Shown piece by piece: positions 8,530 to 19,600 of a stretch of DNA of 64,000 bases. The DNA is from Lysobacterales bacterium. Its GTDB lineage: Bacteria; Pseudomonadota; Gammaproteobacteria; Xanthomonadales; Xanthomonadaceae. The first letter of the stretch is position 1. The number at the start of each line of letters is the position of its first letter. Position numbers and translations under genes: made by a program. The notes beneath the pieces are model-generated. The model was not told where the DNA came from, ran no database searches, and saw nothing but the letters and a program-made list of their open reading frames with translations. The stretch lies in NCBI GenBank assembly GCA_014946745.1, contig JADCRD010000001.1:496001-560000 (forward strand), written 5' to 3'.

Positions 8530-9252
8530 ATGGATGGATCGAGCGAGCCGCGCCGCGAGGGCGCTGGCAGTGGGACGGTTTCGGCGCGCGAGGCGCTGCG
8601 TGCGCAGGCGCTGGGCAAGCGGGTGCAGCTGCCGACCGGGCCGCTGACCATACTTGAGGACGTCAGCTTTTCGATCAAGGCGGGTGAAACCGTCGCGATT
8701 GTCGGCGCCTCCGGTTCAGGCAAGTCGACCCTGCTGTCGCTGCTGGCCGGCTTGGACACGCCGTCCTCGGGCTCGGTCGAATTGGCGGGCGAAGCGCTGT
8801 CGAGCCTGGACGAGGACGGGCGCGCCGCAGTGCGTGGGCGCCATGTCGGCTTCGTGTTCCAGAGTTTCCAGCTGCTGCCCTCACTCACCGCGCTTGAGAA
8901 CGTGATGCTGCCGCTGGAGTTGTCCGGGGCGAGAGACGCCGAGACGCAGGCACGCGGCATCCTTGCCCAGGTCGGTCTTTCCGAGCGCCTCAGCCACTAC
9001 CCGCGGCAACTCTCGGGCGGCGAGCAGCAGCGTGTGGCCCTGGCCCGCGCCTTTGTCACGCGGCCGGCGGTGCTGTTCGCCGACGAGCCCACCGGCAACC
9101 TCGATACCAAGACCGGCGAGTCGGTGGTCGAGCTGCTGTTCGAGATGAACGCCAGCAGCGGCACCACCCTGGTGCTGGTCACGCATGACCCGAAGCTGGC
9201 GGCGCGCTGCGGCCGCGTGCTGCGCATCGACTCCGGTCGGCTGCTGGCATGA
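8530..9252 (+). CDS. ybbA: ABC transporter ATP-binding protein YbbA
   Basis: 240 residues: Walker A GASGSGKST (about 59-67), Q-loop in VFQSFQLLP, signature LSGGEQQRVA, Walker B VLFADEPTGNLD, and H-loop THDPK. It belongs to the LolD/MacB-like group that powers FtsX-type permeases. The ATG at 8530 is the only ATG that keeps the locus non-overlapping with tesA; the conserved domain starts about 20 residues later. Its stop overlaps the permease start by four bases (ATGA), so the pair is translationally coupled. The E. coli homologue's exact substrate is unsettled; role in lipoprotein, lipid or esterase export is inferred from family only. Confidence 0.92.
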   Translation: MDGSSEPRREGAGSGTVSAREALRAQALGKRVQLPTGPLTILEDVSFSIKAGETVAIVGASGSGKSTLLSLLAGLDTPSSGSVELAGEALSSLDEDGRAAVRGRHVGFVFQSFQLLPSLTALENVMLPLELSGARDAETQARGILAQVGLSERLSHYPRQLSGGEQQRVALARAFVTRPAVLFADEPTGNLDTKTGESVVELLFEMNASSGTTLVLVTHDPKLAARCGRVLRIDSGRLLA

Positions 9253-11747
9253 GGCTGCTCAAGCTCGCCTGGCGCTTCACCCGTCGCGACCTCGCCTCCG
9301 GCGAAGTGCGCGTCTTGCTGGCGGCGTTGATGCTGGCGGTGGCTGGCGTCACTGCGGTCGCCGCGCTTACCGACCGCGCCGAGCGCGCACTCGCCATGGA
9401 GGCCAACCGTCTGCTCGGCGGTGACGCCGTGCTGCGCGCCGACCAGCCGATCGGCGAGGGCCCGCGCGCGCTGGCCGCCGAGCTCGGCCTGCAGGTGGCC
9501 GAGACGCTGGGCTTTCCGAGCATGGTCCGCGCCGGCGAGGCGCTGCGCCTGTCGGATATCCGCGCGCTGTCCGAGGGCTATCCGCTGCGCGGCGAGTTTC
9601 TCCTGATCGACGCGCAGGGCCGCGAGTTCAAGGCCGAGGGCATTCCCGCCCGCGGCGAGGTCTGGATCACCCGCGCCGGCGCCGAAGCCCTGCAGGTGGG
9701 CATCGGCGACACCCTCAAGATCGGCAGCAGCGAGCTGCGACTCTCAGCGCTGGTCGCACAGGAGCCCGACGCGGCGCTCGACTACTTCAACGTCGCGCCG
9801 AAAGTCTCAATCAACCTCGCCGACCTTGAAGCCACCGGCCTCGTGCAGGTCGGCAGCCGCATCAGCTACCGCCTGGCCGTTGCCGGCGAAGCGTCGGCGG
9901 TGTCGCGCTGGATCAGCGACCAGCGCGAGGACCTGGGCCGCGGCCAGCGCCTGGAAACGGTCCAGGACGGCCGCCCCGAACTGCGCAACGCGCTGGAGCG
10001 CGCCGACCGCTTCCTCGGCCTCGCCGCACTGGTCGCCGTCGTGCTGTCAGCGATCGCGGTGGCGATGGCTGCGCGCCGGCACAGCGCGCGCCATCTGGAT
10101 GCCTGCGCGGTGCTGCGCTGCCTCGGCGCGGATCAGCGCGCGATCGTGGTGATCCAGCTCGGCGAGCTGCTGTTCCTCGGGCTGATGGGCAGCCTCGTCG
10201 GTGCCCTGATCGGCTACGGCCTGCAGGCCGCGGTGACCGCCTGGCTGGCGCAGGTGCTGGGCCTGTCGGTGCCCGCACCCGGCCTGCTGCCGCTGGCGCA
10301 GGGCCTGGCCGTGGGCTTGATCGTGCTGTTCGCGTTCGCTGCGCCGCCCGTGCTGGCGCTGCGGCGGGTGCCGGCGCTGCGCGTGCTGCGGCGCGATCTG
10401 GGCGGCGTCGAAGCCAGCGCAGTCGCGGTGTCACTGCTGGGTCTGGGCGCGCTCGCGGCGCTGCTGTGGTGGAAGGCCGGCTCGGTCAAGCTGGGTGCGG
10501 CGATGCTGGGCGGCATGCTCGGCACCTTCATCGTGCTGGCGCTGCTGGCGCTGGCGCTGGTGGCCGTGCTGAAGCGCGTGCGCGGACGCCTGCGTGGGGT
10601 CTGGCGCTACGGGCTCGCCAACGTGTCGCGGCGCGCGGCGGTGAGCGTGGCGCAGATCAGTGCGCTGGGCTTGGGCCTGATGGTGCTGCTGATGCTGGGC
10701 CAGGTGCGCGGCCAGCTGCTCGACCGCTGGCAGCAGGCGATTCCCGAGGACGCGCCGAACCGCTTCGTGGTCGGCGTGCAGGCCGATCAGGTCGAGGGCG
10801 CGCTCGAGGTGATGCAGGCGCGCGGCATCGAGGCGCCCGGCCTGCTGCCGATGGTGCGCGGGCGTCTGGTGCAGCACAACGGCGATGCCGTGACGGGCGA
10901 AACCTATGCCGAACGCGGCCAGCGCGCGCGCCGGCTGGCCGAGCGCGAGTTCAATCTGAGCTGGGCGCAGGACCTGGCCGTGGACGGCAACCCTGTCGTC
11001 GCCGGTCGCGCCTGGGACCCGGCGGGCACAGCGCCCGAAGTCTCGGTGGAGCAGGGCATCGCCGAGACCCTGGGCTGGTCGCTTGGCGACCGCATCGCCT
11101 TCGATGTCGCCGGCCGCGTCTTCGAGGCCGAGATCACCAGCCTGCGCGAGGTCACCTGGGAGGGCTTCCGGCCCAACTTCTTCGTGATCACGAACGCGCC
11201 GGCGCTGCAGGACTCGGCGGCCAGCTACATCACCGCGGTCAACGTGCCCAGGGGCGACGTCGAATTCACCCGTGCGCTGGTCGGGCGCTTCCCCAATGTG
11301 TCGGTGATCGATGTCGACGCCATCATCGAGCAGGTCCAGCGCACCGCGCGCCAGGCCACGTTGGCGGTCGAGTATGTGTTCTTTTTCACCCTGGGCGCGG
11401 GCCTGCTGGTGCTGGTCGCAGCGGTCACCAGCAGCCAGGACGAGCGCCTGCTCGAAGGCGGCGTCATGCGCGTGCTCGGCGCGCGCGGCCTGCAGCTGCG
11501 CCTGGCCCAGGCCAGCGAATTCCTGGCGATTGGCATCATCGCAGGCGGCATCGCCGCGCTGGCGGCAACCGGGCTGACCGCGCTGGTAGCGGACCTCGTG
11601 TTCGAGCTGCCGTTCGCGCCCGATTGGGGGCATGTAGGTATCGGCTTCGGCGCAGGCGTGTTGGCGGTGGTCGTGACCGGCCTCGCCGCCACCCGCCGCG
11701 TAGTCAGCACGCCACCGGCCATCACCCTGCGAGCCCTGCAGGGATGA
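9249..11747 (+). CDS. ybbP: FtsX-family ABC transporter permease YbbP
   Basis: 832 residues with the layout of YbbP: an N-terminal helix, a large periplasmic domain (residues ~40-250), a first FtsX membrane block, central helices that invert the topology, a second periplasmic domain with GETYAERGQRARRLAEREF, and a final FtsX block (FFFTLGAGLLVLVAAVTSSQDERLLEGGVMRVLGA). The ERLLEG..MRVLGA coupling segment is typical. It overlaps ybbA by four bases. Together they form a MacB/Lol-like mechanotransmission transporter in the inner membrane. Confidence 0.92.
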   Translation: MRLLKLAWRFTRRDLASGEVRVLLAALMLAVAGVTAVAALTDRAERALAMEANRLLGGDAVLRADQPIGEGPRALAAELGLQVAETLGFPSMVRAGEALRLSDIRALSEGYPLRGEFLLIDAQGREFKAEGIPARGEVWITRAGAEALQVGIGDTLKIGSSELRLSALVAQEPDAALDYFNVAPKVSINLADLEATGLVQVGSRISYRLAVAGEASAVSRWISDQREDLGRGQRLETVQDGRPELRNALERADRFLGLAALVAVVLSAIAVAMAARRHSARHLDACAVLRCLGADQRAIVVIQLGELLFLGLMGSLVGALIGYGLQAAVTAWLAQVLGLSVPAPGLLPLAQGLAVGLIVLFAFAAPPVLALRRVPALRVLRRDLGGVEASAVAVSLLGLGALAALLWWKAGSVKLGAAMLGGMLGTFIVLALLALALVAVLKRVRGRLRGVWRYGLANVSRRAAVSVAQISALGLGLMVLLMLGQVRGQLLDRWQQAIPEDAPNRFVVGVQADQVEGALEVMQARGIEAPGLLPMVRGRLVQHNGDAVTGETYAERGQRARRLAEREFNLSWAQDLAVDGNPVVAGRAWDPAGTAPEVSVEQGIAETLGWSLGDRIAFDVAGRVFEAEITSLREVTWEGFRPNFFVITNAPALQDSAASYITAVNVPRGDVEFTRALVGRFPNVSVIDVDAIIEQVQRTARQATLAVEYVFFFTLGAGLLVLVAAVTSSQDERLLEGGVMRVLGARGLQLRLAQASEFLAIGIIAGGIAALAATGLTALVADLVFELPFAPDWGHVGIGFGAGVLAVVVTGLAATRRVVSTPPAITLRALQG

Positions 11748-11773
11748 CTGCGTAAACCTCAACCGAAGCATAG

Positions 11774-11991
11774 GGTGGGTCTTGACCCACCATGAGCTTC
11801 ACGCTCGCCTCGGACTGCCGTGCTTATCGCCTCGGCGTCCGAGCATCGTGGCGAGGTTTGGAGCTTTGGTGAGCCATGGCCCACGCAATGCGCGCGACAT
11901 GGGCTCTCGCCGCGGCATGCTCTGCGAATCCCGAATCCCGAATCCCGAATCCCGTGCTGCGGCGTTGAGTTTCGGTGGGTCAAGACCCACC
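11774..11991. repeat. Inverted pair of GGTGGGTC-tt-GACCCACC palindromes
   Basis: Two copies of an 18-base palindrome (11774-11791 and, in opposite orientation with an AA centre, 11974-11991) flank ~180 bases between ybbP and glutaredoxin. The flanks (CATAGGGTGGGTC...CACC) match the repeat array at 13464-13760, so these are single units of the same family. No gene is supported in this 308-base gap. Confidence 0.75.
11926..11953. repeat. Heptamer array, 4 x GAATCCC
   Basis: Four perfect 7-base units lying inside the inverted palindrome pair. It belongs to the (G)GGGATT family also seen at 12683-12912, 14341-14376, 34930-35092 and 39108-39537. Confidence 0.85.
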
Positions 11992-12055
11992 CTATGCAGG
12001 CTCGAAACACCGCCGCGGCGCAGCGCCTGCCCGCGGCCTGCCCCAAGGAACTGGA

Positions 12056-12316
12056 ATGCCCGACATCAAGATCTACAGCACGGCCATCTGCCCCTACTGC
12101 GTGGCGGCCAAGAATTTCCTGAAGCAGCGCGGCCAGAGCTGGGAGGAGATCCGCGTCGATCTCGACCCCGCCGTTCGCAAGGAGATCGTCGAAAAGACCG
12201 GCCGCACCTCGGTGCCGCAGATCTTCATCAACGGCCAGCACATCGGTGGCTTCGACGACATGGTGGCGCTGGACCGCGCTGGCGGCCTCGCGCCGCTGCT
12301 GGAGGCAGGCGCATGA
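12056..12316 (+). CDS. grxC: Glutaredoxin 3
   Basis: 86 residues: MPDIKIYSTAICPYCVAAK with the dithiol active site Cys12-Pro-Tyr-Cys15, TSVPQIFINGQHIGG (cis-Pro and glutathione-binding loop), and GFDDM. This is the normal GrxC length. A ribosome site AAGGA lies 7 bases before the ATG at 12056; a longer frame upstream runs through repeat DNA and is rejected. It reduces disulfides and glutathionylated proteins using GSH. It overlaps the next gene by four bases (ATGA), linking it to the AhpD-like protein. Confidence 0.93.
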   Translation: MPDIKIYSTAICPYCVAAKNFLKQRGQSWEEIRVDLDPAVRKEIVEKTGRTSVPQIFINGQHIGGFDDMVALDRAGGLAPLLEAGA

Positions 12317-12666
12317 GCAGCCGCGTGCAGGAGTTCACCGATTTCCGCAAGCGCATGAACGAGCGCATCCTGTCCGAGGACAACCAGGTGGTGCGCCGCT
12401 TCTTCGCGCTCGACACCCAGACCTACAAGGACGGCGCGCTCGACCACAAGACCAAGGAGCTGCTGGGTCTGGTCGCCTCGATGGTGCTGCGCTGCGACGA
12501 CTGCATCAGCTACCACATCGCCCAGTGCAAGGAAGCCGGCGTCAACCGCGAGGAGTTCTTCGAGACCTTCTCGGTGGCGCTAGTGGTGGGCGGCTCGATC
12601 GTGATCCCGCATCTGCGCCGCGGCGTGGATTTCCTGGATCAGCTCGAAGCTCCGGAGAGCACCTGA
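12313..12666 (+). CDS. Carboxymuconolactone decarboxylase / AhpD-like protein
   Basis: 117 residues. The core has HKTKELLGLVASMVLRCDD with CISYH directly after, so Cys61-x-x-Cys64 and His68 match the thiol-based proton relay of AhpD-like peroxidase partners rather than the decarboxylases, which lack the CxxC. An alkyl hydroperoxidase-type role is therefore likely. Its translation is coupled to glutaredoxin 3 by an ATGA overlap, which supports a redox function; glutathione peroxidase lies 294 bases downstream on the same strand. Confidence 0.87.
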   Translation: MSSRVQEFTDFRKRMNERILSEDNQVVRRFFALDTQTYKDGALDHKTKELLGLVASMVLRCDDCISYHIAQCKEAGVNREEFFETFSVALVVGGSIVIPHLRRGVDFLDQLEAPEST

Positions 12667-12682
12667 CGGTGCCCTCCGGAGT

Positions 12683-12912
12683 GGGGATTCGGGATTGGGG
12701 ATTCGGGATTTGCGCTTGGCCTTCGCTTGAGCGGCTTCGCGCGCTTGGATCAGTGCGCCCCGGATAGCGTCGAGCGGGGTCTCGAGGGCGGGATACAACT
12801 GCACGCAAGCGGCGCCACGCCCGCATTCGATCCCCGATCCCCGATCCCCGATCCCCGATCCCCGATCCCCGATCCCCGATCCCCGATCCCCAATCCCCAA
12901 TCCCCAATCCCC
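12683..12912. repeat. Paired inverted heptamer arrays
   Basis: Left array 12683-12710: four units GGGGATT/CGGGATT. Right array 12829-12912: nine GATCCCC units then three AATCCCC units. The two arrays are in opposite orientation and could base-pair across ~118 bases. They occupy the whole 294-base gap between the AhpD-like gene and gpx; no gene is supported there. Copy number is likely to vary between strains. Confidence 0.9.
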
Positions 12913-12960
12913 AGCAACCCATCGCCCGACATCAACGCACCCACAGCGAGGCCGCGCCCC

Positions 12961-13443
12961 ATGAGTTCCCTCTACGACTTCAGCGTGCAGGACATCGACG
13001 CCCAGCCGCAGTCCCTGCGCGACTACGCCGGCCGCGTGCTGCTCATCGTCAACACCGCCAGCAAGTGCGGCTTCACCCCGCAGTACAAGGGGCTTGAGGC
13101 TCTGCACCGCAAGTACGAGGCCAAAGGCCTGACGGTTATGGGTTTCCCCTGCGACCAGTTCGGCCACCAGGAGCCCGGCGACGAGGCCGAGATCAAGAAC
13201 TTCTGCAGCCTGAACTACGACGTGCGTTTCCCGCTGTTCGCCAAGGTCGAGGTCAACGGCAAGGGCGCGCACCCGCTCTTCCAGTACCTGAAGAAGGAAG
13301 CCAAGGGCATTCTTGGCAGCGAGGCGATCAAATGGAACTTCACCAAGTTCCTGATCGATCGCGAGGGCCGGGTGGTGCGGCGCTATGCGCCCACCGATAC
13401 GCCGGAGTCGATCGAGCGCGATATCGTCGAACTGCTGGGCTGA
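12961..13443 (+). CDS. Glutathione peroxidase family protein
   Basis: 160 residues: NTASKCGFTPQY with peroxidatic Cys36, GFPCDQFGHQEPG (conserved Gln and a second Cys typical of the thioredoxin-dependent Gpx), and IKWNFTKFLID with the catalytic Trp/Asn. It reduces hydroperoxides in the cytoplasm; the CxxxxQ pattern suggests thioredoxin or glutaredoxin as the donor. The ATG at 12961 gives the usual length; the longer open frame upstream is heptamer repeat DNA. Downstream lies a 934-base repeat-filled gap. Confidence 0.93.
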   Translation: MSSLYDFSVQDIDAQPQSLRDYAGRVLLIVNTASKCGFTPQYKGLEALHRKYEAKGLTVMGFPCDQFGHQEPGDEAEIKNFCSLNYDVRFPLFAKVEVNGKGAHPLFQYLKKEAKGILGSEAIKWNFTKFLIDREGRVVRRYAPTDTPESIERDIVELLG

Positions 13444-13463
13444 CGCCCCGCTGCGAGCCCATG

Positions 13464-13760
13464 GGGTGGGTCTCGACCCAGCATGAGCTTCGCGTTGGCC
13501 CCGGTGTCCCGTGGGTCTTGACCCACCGATGCTTCGCTTCGACCCCGGTGTTCCGAACCCATAGGGTGGGTCTTGACCCACCATGAGCTTCGCTTCGGCC
13601 TCGGTGTTCCGAACCCATAGGGTGGGTCTTGACCCACCATAAGCTTTGCTTCCGCCTCGGTGTTTCGAACCCATAGGGTGGGTCTTGATCCACCATGCGC
13701 TTCGCTTCGGCCCCGGTGTTCCGAACCCATAGGGTGGGTCTTGACCCACCATGAGCCCCA
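13464..13760. repeat. Tandem array of 56-bp palindrome-cored unit
   Basis: The core GGTGGGTCTTGACCCACC or a variant recurs with starts of GGGTGGG at 13464, about 13509, 13564, 13620, 13676 and 13732; the last four are spaced exactly 56 bases. Between cores lies ATGAGCTTCGCTTCGGCCTC followed by GGTGTTCCGAACCCATA with few changes. Units 1 and 5 carry mismatches in the core. It is not a CRISPR: the between-palindrome sequence is conserved, not variable. The rest of the 934-base gap (13444-14377) contains the next three entries and no credible gene. Confidence 0.88.
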
Positions 13761-13859
13761 CGCTCGCCTCGGTCTCGCTTCGTCGCTTCGTCGCTTCGTC
13801 GTTCGAAGCGAAGATCAAGATCAAGAGCTTTCGGTCAGCCCTGCGGGCTGCCCGACCTG

Positions 13860-13885
13860 CTTCTCTTTGCGTGGCCAAAGAGAAG
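13860..13885. repeat. CTTCTCTTT / AAAGAGAAG hairpin
   Basis: Perfect 9-bp stem with an 8-base loop, followed by TAGGCAAGTGAAAGG. It is likely a terminator or dispersed hairpin element in the long gap before uup. Confidence 0.55.
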
Positions 13886-14097
13886 TAGGCAAGTGAAAGG
13901 CCTGCTCGTCCGCGCCCTACGCGCATCCCTGCGCTCCGGGTACGCGTGAGTCGGTCGGGGTTTTCGGACAGGCCATCCCTGGCCTGTCGAAAACCTTGGC
14001 CGCATCCCTGCGGCCAACCCTGCGGGCGAATCGACCGCCTCCCGCCGCTCCCCAGGGGCCCCGGTCAGAGCGCGGGCTCCTGCCCGCAAGAGCAACC

Positions 14098-14188
14098 GCC
14101 GAAGCGCAGAGCCGAAGCGGAGAGCCGAAGCGCATAGCCGAAGCACGGAGCCGAAGCTCAGAGCGGAACCGCGGAGCCGGATGAGGCT
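14098..14188. repeat. Seven 13-bp tandem repeats (GCCGAAGCGCAGA)
   Basis: Units read GCCGAAGCGCAGA, GCCGAAGCGGAGA, GCCGAAGCGCATA, GCCGAAGCACGGA, GCCGAAGCTCAGA, then two degenerate units. Because 13 is not a multiple of three, it is not a coding repeat. Confidence 0.8.
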
Positions 14189-14272
14189 GGCGCCACGCCA
14201 ACCCAGGCGCCGAATCTCGCCACTGCCCGCCTCCACGCCTTCGTGCCGCACAATACGCGGCTTCGCTCTGAA

Positions 14273-14376
14273 CCCCTCTCCCCACTGGAGAGGGGAGGGG
14301 TGAGGGGCCGGGCGCGCGATCCGCGTGACCCACCGGCTCTGAATCCCCAGTCCCGAATCCCCAATCCCGGCTCCCC
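14273..14376. repeat. GGGGAGAGG hairpin followed by degenerate heptamers
   Basis: CCCCTCTCC / GGAGAGGGG stem at 14273-14295 (same arms as 7774-7797), then five imperfect 7-base units of the AATCCCC family at 14341-14376 that run up to the uup start codon. The heptamers occupy the position where a ribosome site would be expected. Confidence 0.65.
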
Positions 14377-14377
14377 A

Positions 14378-16273
<1,896 letters not shown>

Positions 16274-16432
16274 GAGACCGAAGGCCGCTCACGACCGGGC
16301 GGCGCTGAGCGGTCGGCACTCCTCACGTTGATGCTTTGGCTGCGCCAGCGCGCTTGATCGCTGGCGCAGCGGGGACTGCGTCCGCGCGCGCATCGGGCGT
16401 TCTCTTCCGCAGCCGGTACCGTGCCGCTTCCA

Positions 16433-16636
16433 GGGCAACACGGATCAAGTCCCTCCTGGCCTTGCAAGTCCCTCCCGGCCTTGAGTGGTCGCGAGTCCGG
16501 CACATGTCCGGACTCGTTCGGCGGCTACGCGGCGACGCCTTCGCTTCGCTCGGTCACGCTGGATCAAGCATCGCGTGCTCGATCCGCGGGCGCGCCCCCC
16601 ATGGCGCGCGGCAACGCTGAATTCTTCAGCGTTGCC
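16433..16636. repeat. ~190-bp mosaic intergenic element (copy A)
   Basis: The best-preserved copy, between convergent uup and the second cyclase. Order: GCAACACGGATCAAGTCCCT; a stem GAGTCCGG (16493-16500) / CCGGACTC (16508-16515); GTTCGGCGGCTACGCGGCGA; CTTCGCTTCGCTCGGTCACG; GGATCAAGCA; GATCCGCGGGCGCGCC; and a terminal hairpin. Its right edge abuts the cyclase stop codon. Other copies: 39196-39388 (inverted), 50685-50875, 53249-53397, and diverged or partial ones at 2256, 22437 and 62652. The remaining part of the 363-base gap holds nothing recognisable. Confidence 0.88.
16611..16635. terminator. Terminal hairpin of the repeat, likely bidirectional terminator
   Basis: GCAACGCTGAA / TTCAGCGTTGC perfect 11-bp stem with a TTC loop, between convergent genes and one base before the cyclase stop codon. 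No U-tract, so intrinsic termination is inferred only from position. Confidence 0.5.
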
Positions 16637-19600
16637 CTAGTCCTTGCCTGTCTGCAGCGAGAGCAGTCGCGCGGTCTCAGGCGCGTCCAGCCGGTTGCGC
16701 GCTGCGTCGAGCAGGTCGGGCAGGTCCGAGGGTCGCAGCCCTTGCGCTGGCGCGAGAACGATCCAGCGATTGCGACCGCGACGTTTCGCGCCGTAGACGG
16801 CCGCGTCCGCCAGATCGACGACCTGCTCCCATTCGAGCGCATCGGGGTCGCCCGGCAGGAAAGGCAGGGCGGCGGCGCCAACCGAACATGAGCAGCGCAG
16901 CAGCTCGCCGCTGTCGAGCCGGAAAACTTCGTTGCGCACGGCGCTGACGATCCGCTCGGCAAGCACCCCAGCCTGCGCGGCGTCGGCCTGGCGGGCCACC
17001 ACAAGGAATTCTTCGCCGCCCCAGCGCACGGCGTAGTCGGACTCGCGCACCGCATGGGTCAGCAAGCGGGCGAACTGGCGCAGCACGGTATCGCCCGCCG
17101 CATGGCCGTGCCGATCGTTGATCGCCTTGAAGTGGTCGATGTCCACCAGCAGAAAAAGCATGTCGCGCTGCACGCCAGGTGAGGCCGCAACGCGGTAGGC
17201 GCGGCGGCACTGGGCGAGGTCGGCCAGCACCTGACGGAGCAGGTATCGGCGGTTCGGCAGGCCGGTGAGCGGATCGGTCAGCGAGGCTTGCTCCAGCTGA
17301 CTATTGGCCTCGGCCAGCGCCTGGGTGCGGAACTCCACCAGCTGCTCCAGCTCGCGCCTGCGCGCCGCCAGCTGGTGCAGCCGGAAGCGCACTGCCAGCG
17401 CGGCCAGCAGGACCAGGCTGATCGCCACCAGCAGCCGTGTCGACGTACGTTGCCACGGTGCGGGCTCGATGGCGAAGCTGAATTCCGTCGAAGGTCCCCA
17501 CTCGCGCAGTCCGTCGCGCGCCTGGACCTCGAAGACGTAGCTGCCCGGCGGCAGTGCGGCAAAAGTGATCGGCTGATAGGGCTGCGGCGCCGACCAGTCG
17601 CCACCGTCGCCGCGAAGCCGATAGCGATAGCGCAGTTGACTGCCATAGCCGAGACGCAGAGCGGCGAAGCTGAAGCTGAGGTCGCGAGTGCCAGCAGCCA
17701 GTTGACTGCCCTCCGGAACCGGCTCATCGGCGCTGCTGACGCGCTCTATCACGACCCGCGGCGGGGCTTCCGCCGGGCGCGCGCGCTCGACGTATCGCAC
17801 AAGGCCGAAGCCGCTGCCGAACCACAGCGTGCCGTCGCGCGTGCGCAGTGCCGCGGTGGCGCTGCCTTCCGGGTGCAGCAGCCCATCGGCCACAGTGAAG
17901 CTCTGCACCTGGCCGTTCTCGATCCTCGCCAAGCCGCGACTGGTGTAGGCCCAGACTCGATCCTCGCCGTCGACCAGCACGCTCCAGACGAAGTTGTCGG
18001 GCATGCCCTGCTCGCGCGTATAGCGCCGCACCTCGCCATCAGGCGCGCGATGGAACAGGCCGTCGCCGTTGCTACCCACCCACAGTCCGCCCTTGGCGTC
18101 GACTGCGAGATCCCACAGGATCTCGTTGCTGAAACCTTCCTCGCGTCCCAGGCGCTGCACCGAACCGTCTTCCGCCATTCGCAGCAGGCCGTCATGCATG
18201 GAGGCGAACCATAGGCTGCCGTCCGGCGCGGCTTCGATCGCAAGCACCCGCGCCACCGACAGCAGTGGATCGGCCACCGCTTGGATGCGCGCATCTTCCA
18301 TCAGCGCAACGCCCGTCATCGTGCCGATCCAAAGGCGGCCATCGCTATCGCTGCACAGTGAGCGGACCGCGTTTGCCGGTAGCCCGTCCTGCTCGGTCAG
18401 CAGGCGCAGGATGCCGCGGTCGGCACGCCACTCGGCGAGCCCGAACTCGGTGCCGATCCACGCATGGCCCGGCGAGGGCAGTTCGATGTCGTACACCCGC
18501 TCGTCGATCAGGCCATCTGCGGCCGTGAGAGTGAAGCCGGCGCTCGCATCCAGGCGCTCCTCGCGAGAGGGCAGCACCTGCACGCCCTGGCGGGTGCCAA
18601 GCCAGAGCCGGCCCGCGGTGTCCTCATCCAGGCTGCGCACGAAGTCGGCAAGCAGCCCCTCACGGCGCGTGTAGCCCTCAAACCTGCCGATCCGGTACCG
18701 GCTGAGTCCGCCGTCGCTGCCCACCCAGATCGCGCCCTCGCTATCCCGAAGCACGCTGTGGTTGACGAGGCTGGCAAGCCCATCCTCGGGGGTCTGCAAA
18801 CGCAGCGCATGCTCCGGGCCCCGCAGCAGTCCGCGGTTGCCGGTGACCCAAAGCTCTCCGGTGGCGTCTCGCGCGATGCCGCTGATCGCCATGCCTCGCG
18901 CCTCTGCGGGCAGCCCCGGCGGCAAGGCAAGCTCCTCGCCCTTCAGCAGCAGCAGGCCGGCGCTGGTGCCGATCCACACGCGATCCTCTTCGGCCAGCAG
19001 CGCCGAAACCATCGGCGCGCTGTCCAGGGGCAGATGCACCGAGGCGTACTGGCCGGTGACCGCGAACCAGCGCAGCAGACCATTCGGGGTGCCGACCCAG
19101 ATGCTGCCGTCGTCGGCGCGCGCGAGGCTGGTGGTGTGCACGTCGGCGATGAGCGTGGTGACCGTGGGCGGATCAAGGCCGTCGGAGCCTTCGATCGGTT
19201 CAAGCTGGTAGAGCCCGCGCACCGTGCCCACCAGAAGGTTCGCGCCTCGCGCCGCCAGCGCCTGCACCGAGACATCGCTGATGCCGGGCATTTCGCGGCA
19301 GCGGAAGCGGCTGGCGCCCGGCGCGAGACTGCACAGTCCGCGCGTGCTGCCCACCCAGACCTGCCCGTCGGCGCTGCTGGCGATCGCCTGCACCGAGTTG
19401 CTGGCGAGTCCGTCGGCGGTGCTGAACACGCGGAACTCGCGGCCGTTGAACCGGCCCAAACCGCTGTAGGTGCCCACCCAGAGGTAGCCGTCGCGGTCCT
19501 GATGCAGGGCGATCACCTGCTGCTGCGGCAGCCCATCGGTAGCGTCGAACTGCTGGGGCTTTGCGCGCGCGACGGCGTGATCGAGCAGCAGGCTGGCCGC

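Noticed and set aside
12829-12912. CRISPR or coding repeat
   Set aside because: Perfect 7-base units with no spacers; 7 is not a multiple of 3, so no stable coding repeat.
13464-13760. CRISPR-like array of regular repeats
   Set aside because: The sequence between the palindromic cores is itself conserved, the period is a unit repeat, and there is no cas gene nearby.
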